64,000 nt of DNA from Phytophthora sp. 'mugwort' (Eukaryota; Oomycota; Peronosporomycetes; Peronosporales; Peronosporaceae): assembly GCA_033558025.1 (NCBI GenBank), contig JAUCEF010000007.1, forward strand, positions 1,674,001-1,738,000. Reading direction: 5' to 3'. Position numbers and translations under genes: made by a program. This document shows, piece after piece, positions 40,921 to 50,517 of this stretch; the stretch's first letter is position 1; every line of letters starts with the position of its first letter. The notes beneath the pieces are model-generated. The model was not told the origin of the DNA and did no database searches. It saw only the letters and a program-made list of their open reading frames with translations.

Positions 40921-41639
40921 TTACGATACGAAAGAGTGTAAATAAAGTTGGTATCGCTGTCAGTTGGCACGCACCGGCGCGGAGGATCGAGTTGACCTCC
41001 GACAGCCAGACGGACTTTGGCTGTGATCAGTGCTGGACACCACACCCGGTGTGCAAGGTAACTAGCAGACACGTTACAGAGCGTTCGTTTTGGAACAGCG
41101 ACCGAGAAAAGCCCACAGTAAGAATGCCCGACGTGGCATACACACCGCGGGATGAGGACAAGAATTTAAATCGTGAGCAAATGTGGACATACCGTGGAGA
41201 GCCGTATGTCCCAACCTTCATCGTTGAAATTGACAAGCTCTCTGGTCGCGGGTCTCAATGCCGCGCTCTTAATCGCAAGACGCGCAACGAATACTTCCGA
41301 CATGGCGTTCAGTTGGGTTAATTGATCGACCCACGCCCAGATTGCCACACGATGTATGCGTACTATCTTGACAAGCACGGACAAGTGCAATGCTCGGACG
41401 ACACTGCGTGGAGAGACCTCGATGGCCGCGATGTTCTCTCCAGATTTAATCTCGTCAGCACTGATTTGAATATAGTGCTTGATCAAGATTCTGGATCGTC
41501 GTCGGACGAAGAAATCGATTATGTCTGTCCTCGATGCATGAATATATTTCGATCACTCAATGGTTGGACAGGGCACGGTGAGTGGCACCGTGCTGAACAT
41601 GCTCGGCAGAACTATTTGGCGAAGCGTGCAAGCAACTAA

Positions 41640-44560
41640 TCCAATTACTTTAGTTCGCATATGTAGTTAACATTGCTAAATACCGATATTTTTATATAGT
41701 TTTAAATGCATTTAAAATTTCTAATTATATATACGATACCATAGAAGAAATTACTGGTATACGAAAACCAAACACTTGCGTGGGCTCGATGAATTGGCGA
41801 TATCAGAAGTACCGTGAGGCTATCCTTAGGCTCAGAGAAACTACTACTATGCTAAGAACGCTAGAAGAAGGCGTACCAGCGCGAGCAGTATCAAAAGGAA
41901 AAAGGCACTGCGCAAGCAGCAACAAACGAAAAATTAATCACCGCAATAATCAATGATGCAAGGTGATATTTTTTAGGGGTTTTAAAAATTCACAAACCCA
42001 AAAGTGAGTTGCATCATATAGGAATATACTGAGTTTTAAAAAACCATGTGCGCAGTTGAGAGCAGTATCGCAAAACTAAGGACGATATTGACGGTCGCTG
42101 CTACCACCATCGCGGCAAGCAGCACGCCAAGTCAGTAAATATTGAAGAGAATATCGTCGAAATTATCCAACCTGCTGAAGTGATGACTCCAGACAGCTCT
42201 ATAAGAATATTAATTTCCTTGACTATGCCAGACTAAACGATGCTACGATGAGCCATTCTATCGTCTCTGCTGTATGCTAAAGAAGTATTGGTTCGATAGC
42301 ACCCGGAATCTATGGGATCTCGCTGGAATGCTCTATCGGAGACATTGAACTGATGCGCCGAGCATATGTTTGTGTGCTAGCTGCAGTGACTGATAGATTT
42401 GATATTGCTGCTGTCAAAAAGTTCAATGGATGGGAAAACTCAAAGTATCATCCAACAGTCATTGAGACAAAGCTGAAATCTCTGGCGGCTGGCTCTGACC
42501 CCAATGCGTATAGTACATGGAAGGGATGAGTACGAATGTGCGGAAGTGATTAAAAATCGGTCGAGACCGATGCAACACGAATCTCATTTCGCTGAAATCT
42601 TCGACTCTACATTCGAATCTGCGCGGAAACTACAAACGTTGATTCAAATAGTCCAACTGACTGGAAGTTCAATCGACAATATGCGTTCCGCAATGATTGA
42701 TGAATCATTCAAACCTGATGAGCTTGAGTACTGGGCCGAAGAGTATTTGGTGATTGAGAATAAGCCAAACAGAGATTTTGAACTGAATGGCATGTCATTT
42801 GAAGATGGTGAAAACCACGAGTTTTCGATCATTGCATCTTCTGAAACGGTTCATCTTGTACTTTATTCACGAGTTTATGTCTTGGAAGGGTCTAACGCTT
42901 GCTACATCAAGCGTAAATCAACCGAAGATAATATCTCTGTGTTTGAATACTGCAATGACTCAGATCAGTTATTATGATGATTCTGTCAGGAAGTTGCTGA
43001 ATAGCAAGTTTTCAGTTCTCATGATTGTTCCATTTTGACAAATTCCTCAACACCATCTGCAAGTGGAATCATGATCCTACTGACTTGGAGGCGTTCCGTC
43101 TGGCGAATCCATATCAGGCAATTGAGCTCGAGTCTAAATTGGATGATTTGCATCCAATGTTGGAGACTATCTCAAGCGGATTATTTGCTTTAATCATGCT
43201 GATCGCTATGAGTGACTGCTCAACTATCTCGCGAGCATTTGCCAGATCACAAGACCAAAGTATGTTGGTTCTGTATACGCATTAGAAGCAAGTTGGCAAA
43301 TCCAACTTCCGGACTATGTTGACTGCATTGATTGGAGCTACCAATTTGCATATGACACAGCATCTGACTACATGTAGTGTCTTTGGCAAGGATGGTGCAC
43401 CGCAACTCAGACGAAAAAACGTCTGCTCGTTTGAAGAAATCTCTGATGATAAAGGCACTTTTTGAAGTTGTATGGAACGCATGAAAAGTGCTACTTCGAA
43501 GTATCATTGATGATCATCAATCAAGTCGAAAATTGTACATGTATCACCAAGAAGAGAAACACAGAATAGTACTGAGTATATTTGGGGCTTCTAACAACCT
43601 GATTAATGTGATCGAAAAAAGATGACCATTCTCGATGTATTCAGCTGAACAGCATAACTAAGTTTACTATGGTAAACTGATTGATGATTTATTCGAGAAC
43701 TAGCATGAGATGAACAAGTTCTTCACATACTTGAAACCATTTGCTACCTCTCCGCCAAAATTATTCTTCAGGACTCCAATCTATAATGACGTCCTTCGCA
43801 AGCAACGAGTGCACCGTCAACAACTGCTTCAACAAATTTAAGGAAGGTGGTCTACTGATGTTGAGCACGTCAAAAAGCTGAATAAGGACACGAAGAAAGA
43901 AGAGCTTCGAGTTGAAAGGGATACAGGGAAATCGCCTAAGCCAAATTCCGTGAGAAGATGCTCGCATTAGGCAAGAATATCGTTTACAAGCGGTACAAGG
44001 ACAATAAGGCGAATCCATATGGATACTTCTTTCCTCTTGAATATGACATTCAGATAGACAATTGTGGTAAACATAAATGGGAAATGCGTTTCTTAGTGAT
44101 CAACCTGCGCTAAGCAGCTGCTCCAGTCAAGCGAAATCATTTGCCCTTTATAGTGGCAGTGGGCGAGCGAGACGCTCAGAATCTGCTAGTTGGGGCTGCA
44201 TACCGAGACCTGAGACTGAATGATTCACGTGCAGCTTTAAGTTTCTGGACCAGCGATATTTGTACTAATATCAAGAATTCTTGAAGTAACTGGTCGCCAA
44301 TTTTCTTTGACGAAGTTCCAAAACAGCTTGCTCCTTTTTTAATTCCCTCCACAAATCCCCGCAGAATCCAGAAACACTAAGTCCTGATCGATGCGTTCTT
44401 AATAATGTCATGCGCAAAGTGCATCCTTTGCCAGATTCATATGCTTTTACGAGCTTTTTTTGGAAGTAGCGGTCATGACCCGCATTTAGCTGAGAATGCG
44501 TAAGGCGTATACAGGTTCCACGCAGTATTTTGCAGCCTGAGCGTGCGAAGAAATGACTTT
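41640..44560 (+). pseudogene. Degenerate, AT-rich coding island of unknown family
   Basis: From about 41,775 to 44,560 protein-like text can be followed on the plus strand through many frameshifts and stops. Segments, in order: WRYQKYREAILRLRETTTML, RRAYVCVLAAVTDRFDIAAV, the longest intact frame 42504-42977 (157 codons, with FDSTFESARKLQTLIQIVQL and FELNGMSFEDGENHEFSIIA), KFLNTICKWNHDPTDLEAFR, KMLALGKNIVYKRYKDNKAN, YGYFFPLEYDIQIDN, RDAQNLLVGAAYRDLRLND and NNVMRKVHPLPDSYAF. The parts look like one long ancestral protein of roughly 900 residues. I do not recognise it. Base composition is clearly richer in A and T than the neighbouring host genes. A mobile element or an endogenised viral gene is possible; nothing I can see decides. 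Confidence 0.45.
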
Positions 44561-45085
44561 GAACTCCTTATACATATTTCTTTGCTAAAATATTTATGAC
44601 TGCTTATACCTATATACTGTATTGAAACAAAATAATAAATGTCTAAAACACGCGCTCTTGTGCGAGGTGCTTTAGGTCATTTGTTCCAATTGCTTCGCGA
44701 GCACTTCGATATTGGTTGAGCCATGATCTTTCTTTGCTGGACCAACTGGTTTTGAACGATCAACCTCTTCAGCTCCATCAACTTCCACGGCTAGAGGCAT
44801 TGAAGCCCTTCTAAAACAGTTCGACGACGCGTCTTTTTCTAATTATTACTACTACGTCGTACTAGTACACCAGTAATACCGTAATACTGGTAGTACTGTA
44901 GTCAAGCAAGCCTCGATATTCACCAGCAATAGCAACAGAACACTGCAAATATAAAAAGAGGCATCTCCATTCAACGGTGTTTAACCGAGTCAGACGACCG
45001 AAAAAAAACTACACTCATGAGACCAGCCCGCGCCGAAGGCACAGGGACTGCACCACGACTGAAGATTTTGCTCGAGCTTGACACC
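44561..45085. other. Spacer beside EF-2; small relic possible on the minus strand
   Basis: On the minus strand 44830-44690 reads KPVGPAKKDHGSTNIEVLAK and then a stop, which resembles the C-terminus of a protein but is too short to name. Short imperfect palindromes of ACTAGTA and CCAGTA type occur at 44855-44900. The rest is AT-rich and should include the EF-2 3' UTR. Confidence 0.3.
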
Positions 45086-47778
45086 TTACAGACGGTCGTA
45101 GAAACGGTCGAGAGGGGGCACGTCCGGAGACAGTCCCTTGCGGACACGCACGCCGTTCACCAGCTTGCCAGCCATGTTGGACACGTCAGTCGGGTCACCG
45201 CCAATAGCCTGGTAGTGATCAAACACACACTGCGGGAAGGCCTTGCCACCCGTAGCCTGACGCAGGTCAGCGGTAAAACCGAATGACTCGTTGACAGGCA
45301 GGTAAGCCTTCAGCTGCATCATGGGGGTTCCGGGGCGCTGCTCCTCAGCGAAAACGTGACCACGACGGCGGGTCAGCACACCGTACACGCCACCAACAGC
45401 GTCCTGGGGCACCTGGATGTCGGCAAGGAAGACCGGCTCCATCAAAGCAGGCTCCGACACAAGCTGGCAAGCGTACACCACACGACGCGTGGTGGGAAGG
45501 ATCTGGCCCATACCACGGTGAATAGCATCAGCGTGAAGCACCACATCCAGCAGGTTCACACGCATGCCACGCACGACCTCCTCGCAGAGGACACCGTCCT
45601 TGGTGGCCCAGTTGAAGCCGCCAAGCACAGACTCCTTGATTTCGTTCAGGTACGACACACCCTTGGTGGCGTCCACGAACATGTTGGCACCCGTGCCGTC
45701 CGGGCCGTAGCCCCAGATCTTACGGGCGTCGGTAACGTCCCAGCCGTGGTTGTCAGCAAGGTAACGAGCACGAAGCTTGAAGTCGTAACGAGGAGAAACC
45801 TCATCCTTCTCCTCCTCCATTTCCTGAGTCAGCTCATCACCCAGAGGCAACGCCTCGCAGAACAGACGGTTGTGTTTGTTGGGCGACTTGGACAGGCACG
45901 TCTTGGACGAGTTGCCAGTGATCGTCTCACGGTACGACACAACAGGCTCCGAGATTTTGACTTCCGTGCCCATGAACTCCTCCTGAAGATCCTTCAGACA
46001 GATCTCAAGGTGGAGCTCGCCGGCACCGGCGATAATGTGCTCACCCGACTCCTCCGTGTAACACAGCACCATGGGGTCGGACTTGGACAAACGCTTCATG
46101 CCCTCCACAAGCTTGGGCAGGTCCGAAGCCGTTTTAGGCTCAACAGCAACACGCACGACAGGCGACACGGAAAACTTCATGGTACGGATGGTGTGGCCCG
46201 TCTCAGACGTGGTGATCGTACCAGACTTCAGGAGGTACTGGTCAACACCGACAAGGGCGCACGTGTTACCGGCCGGAATGTCGGGGGTCTGTTCGACGTA
46301 ACGGCCCATCATAATGACCGTACGCTGGATGTTCTTCACCCACAGGTCCGTCTTCTTACCCGGCACGTAGTTAGGGCCGAGCATACGGACCTTCTGGCCA
46401 GTGGCGATCTTACCGGCAAACACACGGCCAAAGGCGTAGAAACGGCCCTTGTCCGAAGTCGGCACCATCTTCGACACGTACATAACCAGAGGACCGTTGA
46501 CGTCGCACTTGCGGATAGCCTCAGCGCACTCATCATCCTGGGGACCCTCGTACAGAGTGTCCACACGGTACTTCTGGGCCGTAATGGGAGACGGCAGGTG
46601 CACGACAATCATCTCAAGGACGGCATCGGCGGCCGGCAGCCAGCGCTGCATGACACGCTTCAGCAGGGGCTTGCCCGTCAGGTCCTTCTCGTCCGACTTG
46701 AGCTCCACGCCCACGGCCTTCATCATCTTCTCGTACTTGGCCTTCTTGTCGTTCATGATGGCATCGAACATCTTGATGATGGGGTCCATGATGAATTGAC
46801 AGAAAGCACGCTTGAGGGTACCCTCGGCGTTGTTCTTGCTCGTCCATTTCTTGTTAGCGGCGTCGAAGTACCAGTCGCCCCACAGCTTTTGCATCATCTT
46901 GTCCTCAGCGATACCGAACTTCTTAGAGTAAAGGCGAGCAAACTTCTTCAAAGTAAATCCCCACTGGTGGAGACCCGAACCGAAGGCGACCGTACCCTTC
47001 TCGGGGTACACCTGAACGTCTCCAAGCTTCTCGTCGAAGTAGGTGGCAATGACAACGTTCACCGTCTCAATAGCACGGGTGAACGACTGGTAGCAATCTT
47101 CGGGTTCAAGGTGAAGCTCAAGAAGAGCCCGGTCGACCTTGTTCACCATAAGCACGGGCTTAACGCGCTCGCTGATCGACTGGCGCAGCACCGTCTCGGT
47201 CTGCACACAGACTCCCTCAATGCAGTCCACCACGACCAGAGCACCGTCCGTCACACGCAGAGCAGCCGTCACCTCAGACGAAAAGTCAACGTGACCAGGC
47301 GAGTCGATCAGGTTGATCAGGTATGAGTTCTTGTTAATGACAACGGCATCGTTGGCAGCGGTTTCCTCAGCCGTCTCGTGGGCGAGAGCAGCGGCTGTGG
47401 CCGCCTCACCGGCGTCCATGTCGTACTCGAAGAACATCGAGATACCCGTCGACTTAATAGTAATGCAACGTTCCTGCTCGTCGGCACGGGTGTCCGTGAA
47501 ACGGGCCTCACCGGCGTGCTTGGCGGAGATAATACCAGCCTTAGACACGAGCGAGTCGGTCAACGTCGACTTACCGTGGTCGACGTGGGCAATCACGGAC
47601 ATGTTACGAATGTTCTTCGTGTAGTCCATGATCTCACGCATCTGGTCGACCGTGAAGTTCACCTGGCAAAGGTCAAGAAGAGACACATGGACCGCATTAG
47701 CGTCTGGATCTATTGCTGTTGTTTTGTGCCTTTATTCTCCGCTGACTGATGTTGAAAAGAGGAAGGGGGGCTTACCAT
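45086..47778 (-). CDS. EEF2: Translation elongation factor 2
   Basis: GTPase that moves tRNA and mRNA through the ribosome. Exon 1 is the start codon alone (47778-47776); exon 2 is 47662-45086. Joining them gives 859 residues beginning [14 protein letters not shown], the standard EF-2 N-terminus and length. G motifs are AHVDHGKST (residues 26-34), DSPGHVDFS and NKVDR. The diphthamide loop reads [16 protein letters not shown] with the modifiable His at about 716; most animals and fungi have RGGGQ there. Reading upstream without splicing adds a false MSLLDLCQ start. Codon use is highly biased towards C-ending codons, as in abundant proteins, and this creates a long false open frame on the opposite strand. 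Confidence 0.97.
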
Positions 47779-49573
47779 AGTTGCTGCTTGGGTGGGGTTA
47801 GCGGCGGGGTGGTGTCGGGTTCTTTCGGCTTCTCTCTTTCGGACAAGCTGGATCCAAAAGAGGAAATGGCGCTTAGGCTCGGGAGCCACCAGCGTGCAAA
47901 GGAAACGCGGCCGCTGGGGGAGGTCAAAACAGAGAAAAGAGCCCACAAACGGGTGGAGCAGAACGCCCGCTTTCCTCTTGTTATGTATGGCCCCGTGTAT
48001 ACCCCATACAATCCTGCTATCAATCCAAGGTTCAATGTATCCCAAGGTTTTTATCCAGTAGGGTGGGAGTGATGGTCCCTCTGATGGGTAGGTGGCCCAT
48101 ATTTTGGGCGCATCGAACCAGCAGCAGGTCCGACTGCCAGGTTGGGCAGGTTGCTCGTGCTCGTTGTGATTCGACTTCTTGCTGCCGCATATTTGGCGTC
48201 TCAAGTCAGTCAGCGAACAATCGCATTGCCCGTTTGCAAACCTCCCGAATCAAAGTTTAGAGCTTGCAGCTCTTAGATGCTAAACCATGTTTTTTCTTAG
48301 CATTTTTAGCATTGTAATACATTAATATTGCTCTAGTTGGTTAAGGCTGAACCTGGGACTGGATTGCGATGCCTGGATCAGTACGACAACATTATCCGCT
48401 GTATTACATGTACAGCGACACAGTCGTTGCAATTGTCCATGTCGCTGAGATTGGCCAAATTGAATTCTGTTTGAGCGCTATTCAAATGGGCACTTGAACC
48501 CGGCTGGATAAAACCCGACCCATCGCGAATCCGACCGAATCGATCGGAAAAACGCTTTGCCGCTAATACTAGTTGTACTAGCGGCAAAGCGTTAGAGAGT
48601 AGATCTCATAGCGGCGCACTAGAGATCTGAGTGACGTTCGAGTGCCGTTGCGGAGTAATGGAGGCGGTAAACCTGTAAAAGCAACATTTACCTAACCCTA
48701 CGCGAGGAAACCGAAACAATGCCTGCGCTTTAAGATCTGTGTGTGGATCTTCAGAAGGTGTTCAAAGGCACAAAAAGGTTCCAAGTTGCTTTAACGAGAG
48801 CGTATTTATTGCGTAGTGACGGAGGAAAACGTCAGCGACGTTGGTTTCCTAGAGGGTCTGCCGTCTTGAATCCTGACTGCACTGGATCGTATTGTCCGGA
48901 TGAGAATATAAATGCTTGGGGGACGCGGCACGCCGTCTCATTACTCAGGGAGTGGAATGTGAACTTACGGACGTATCAGGGAAGCGAGATCGCCGAGTAT
49001 GACGGTTGAAGTAGTACATGTATAGTGCTGTTGACCCACTGCGCGCGAATTTCATCAGGAGCAGCATGCTGCTGAACAAGGGACACCTCGCCCGATGCAG
49101 GCCTGCGTCATCGGTAATTGACTGACATTGAAATTTCAGCTAGTCTGTCTAGACGAACAGCGTTAAGTGGAAACTGAAATAGATGGTCAGGCGCGAGGAC
49201 GTCGCCGCATTCGCGAGTCGCCGGCAGCGACACTCATAGTCTTACCTTGGTTATCTTCGTGGGGCATCTTACGCCGAGCGTAATTCAATAATTCAGAACA
49301 GCAACAAACGCGAGAAGCTTGTAAGATACCCGTGCATTAGCATGATCAGCTCATTTATTTGTCTTGTTGTCTAGTGCTCGCTCTACGGTTCGGCCAGCTC
49401 TGCAGCTCTGACAAAAACTTGTCATGCGCCATTTCTGTCTACGTCATCGACATGGAATCCCGCAGACAGAAAAGGACTCTTGCATTCTTCTTGCCATCAC
49501 CGCCACCACGGGGCGCCGCCGGGGTTGTCAAGCTCGCATCTTCGTCAGGAATCGCTCTCGCAGAACGGTCAAT
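47779..49573. other. 1.8-kb spacer, no supported gene
   Basis: Holds the EF-2 promoter (47779 upward). An 88-codon plus frame at 48743-49009 and several others of 60-160 codons match nothing I know. A strong 15-bp hairpin sits at 48551-48593 and a weaker AGATCTC/GAGATCT pair at about 48602-48629. The sequence between 48,250 and 49,500 has the look of non-coding or old repeat DNA. Confidence 0.4.
48551..48593. repeat. Perfect 15-bp inverted repeat (hairpin)
   Basis: AACGCTTTGCCGCTA at 48551-48565 is matched by its exact complement at 48579-48593 across a 13-nt loop that itself contains ACTAGT. A second small inverted pair follows within 10 bp. It could be the end of a MITE or a transcript hairpin; no associated ORF. 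Confidence 0.8.
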
Positions 49574-50026
49574 CTACATGAAGGTGTTCTGCTGCTGGAG
49601 CTGGCACTGCTTGAACTGGTCTAGATAGAACTGACAGGAGCTGATGTCGTTGCTGTTGGAGTTAAGGCACTCAAGGAAGGCCTTCTGGTCAGCGCCGCAC
49701 TGGTTCTGCTGCGGCGGCTGCGTGGCCTGGTAATCCTGCGGGGCCGAGGCGGCCTCCTGCTGCTGCGGGGCGTCCGAGCCGCCCGAGATCGAGCCGGCCA
49801 CGGCGCCCACGGCGCGGTGCGCAATGGCGCTGCCCGTGCCGAAGGCCATGCCCTGGGCAACCGTGCCCATGAGACCGCTCATCATGCCGCCGCCGGTACT
49901 GGAGCTCTGATGCGCCGGAGGGGGCGCGGCCTGCGTGCGGGCCGGGGCGGGAGCGGGGCGACGCGGCTGGGCGGGGCGCCGAGGGGCCGGGCGAGCTGCC
50001 GGACGCGAGGAACGGGAACGGCCCAT
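49574..50026 (-). CDS. Twin CX9C mitochondrial protein, CHCHD2/CHCHD10-like
   Basis: A 150-residue protein, intronless. The start MGRSRSSRPAARPAPRRPAQ is Arg/Pro/Ala rich like the N-terminus of CHCHD2/10 and yeast Mix17. A Gly/Ala-rich hydrophobic segment follows (GTVAQGMAFGTGSAIAHRAV). The C-terminal CHCH fold has two exact CX9C pairs: CGADQKAFLEC and CQFYLDQFKQC, oxidised by the Mia40 pathway. The location is therefore the mitochondrial intermembrane space, with roles in cristae and respiration inferred from the family. The frame is open upstream to 50137, but the first family-like Met is at 50026. Confidence 0.9.
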   Translation of the reverse strand: MGRSRSSRPAARPAPRRPAQPRRPAPAPARTQAAPPPAHQSSSTGGGMMSGLMGTVAQGMAFGTGSAIAHRAVGAVAGSISGGSDAPQQQEAASAPQDYQATQPPQQNQCGADQKAFLECLNSNSNDISSCQFYLDQFKQCQLQQQNTFM

Positions 50027-50517
50027 GTCTATGAGTGGTAGTTTGGTTCTTGGAGGCTTGTGGTTGTCGGTTTCGACGCCGATTGGATTCTGGCGATCCA
50101 GTCCAGAGCTCGACGTGACACCACACCACACGCACACAAAGAATTATCGAGATTCGTTTATTTCACTTCAAAATTGTATGCAAAAGTAATGATGGGTAAA
50201 AATAGCCACAGTGCTGACTTGACTACCCTGGCAGGTTTGCGAATGTGGCCAACGGACGGACTGGATCTTGAAATTGATAGCCTTCTTCTTGGCACCAGCA
50301 ACATGAAGATGTAACACCTCGCTGATAGTCAGTGCGGTAACGTTTGCCAGTATTTGAGCTGGGTTGCGTACAAACGTACCTTACTCAATTATAAAAGTAG
50401 AGGTTTACTGGAGTTTTGATACCGTAAATCCACGTGTCTTCTGGCAGCGAGTTAGAATAAAGTGGAAATTTACACTTCTAGGAATTGTATATGAATGGTT
50501 GCATCAGACCATCACTC

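Larger units (their letters stand above)
39985..41078 (+). mobile_element. Solo LTR (1,094 bp) inserted in the Uma2 gene
   Basis: The insert begins TGTAAC and ends GTTACA, the TG...CA inverted dinucleotide ends of an LTR, and is flanked by the 4-bp direct repeat GAGC (39981-39984 and 41079-41082). It contains an AATAAA signal near 40941, a 101-bp inverted repeat pair and an (ATACG) array. No gag, pol or primer-binding sequence is inside, so this is one LTR left after recombination between two. Orientation is taken from the AATAAA position. Protein coding on either side resumes within the same gene, which fixes the borders well. Confidence 0.75.
39656..41639 (+). pseudogene. Uma2-type (PD-(D/E)XK) nuclease with C2H2 finger, broken by a solo LTR
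   Basis: The first part, 39656-39984, starts with ATG and reads TFEQLNEYLAEHGPIVNPVF then NQKVAAKITRLLYEWATWSG, the front half of the Uma2 fold. The second part, 41079-41639, reads FWNSDREKPTVRMPDVAYTP, PTFIVEIDKLSGRGSQ, EYFRHGVQLG, a stop where the family has Trp, then LIDPRP. PDVAY and PTFIVEI supply the PD-D/E-x-x nuclease acids. The C-terminus carries CPRCMNIF and GHGEWH, a C2H2-like zinc finger. Uma2 is best known from bacteria (restriction-endonuclease fold), and related genes exist in Phytophthora. Three lesions are visible: the LTR insertion, a frame change right after it, and the stop at 41321-41323. Not functional here. Confidence 0.78.

Noticed and set aside
40831..40930. CRISPR-like regular repeat
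   Set aside because: The repeats are 5-bp units with no spacers, a simple-sequence array in a eukaryotic LTR.
40346..40945. A 199-codon plus frame running into repeated RYDTI
   Set aside because: It is the snap-back repeat and (ATACG) array of the solo LTR read as protein; no known domain.
45356..47326. A 656-codon open frame on the plus strand opposite EF-2
   Set aside because: It lies wholly antisense to a highly expressed, codon-biased gene. Strong preference for C-ending codons and Leu/Glu/Lys content removes stops from the antisense frame. The translation (rich in His, Leu and Val) has no recognisable domain.
47710..48204. A 164-codon minus frame upstream of EF-2
   Set aside because: It overlaps the EF-2 intron and promoter, and the translation is Trp/Pro/Arg-rich with no domain. 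It is explained by the 5' region of EF-2.
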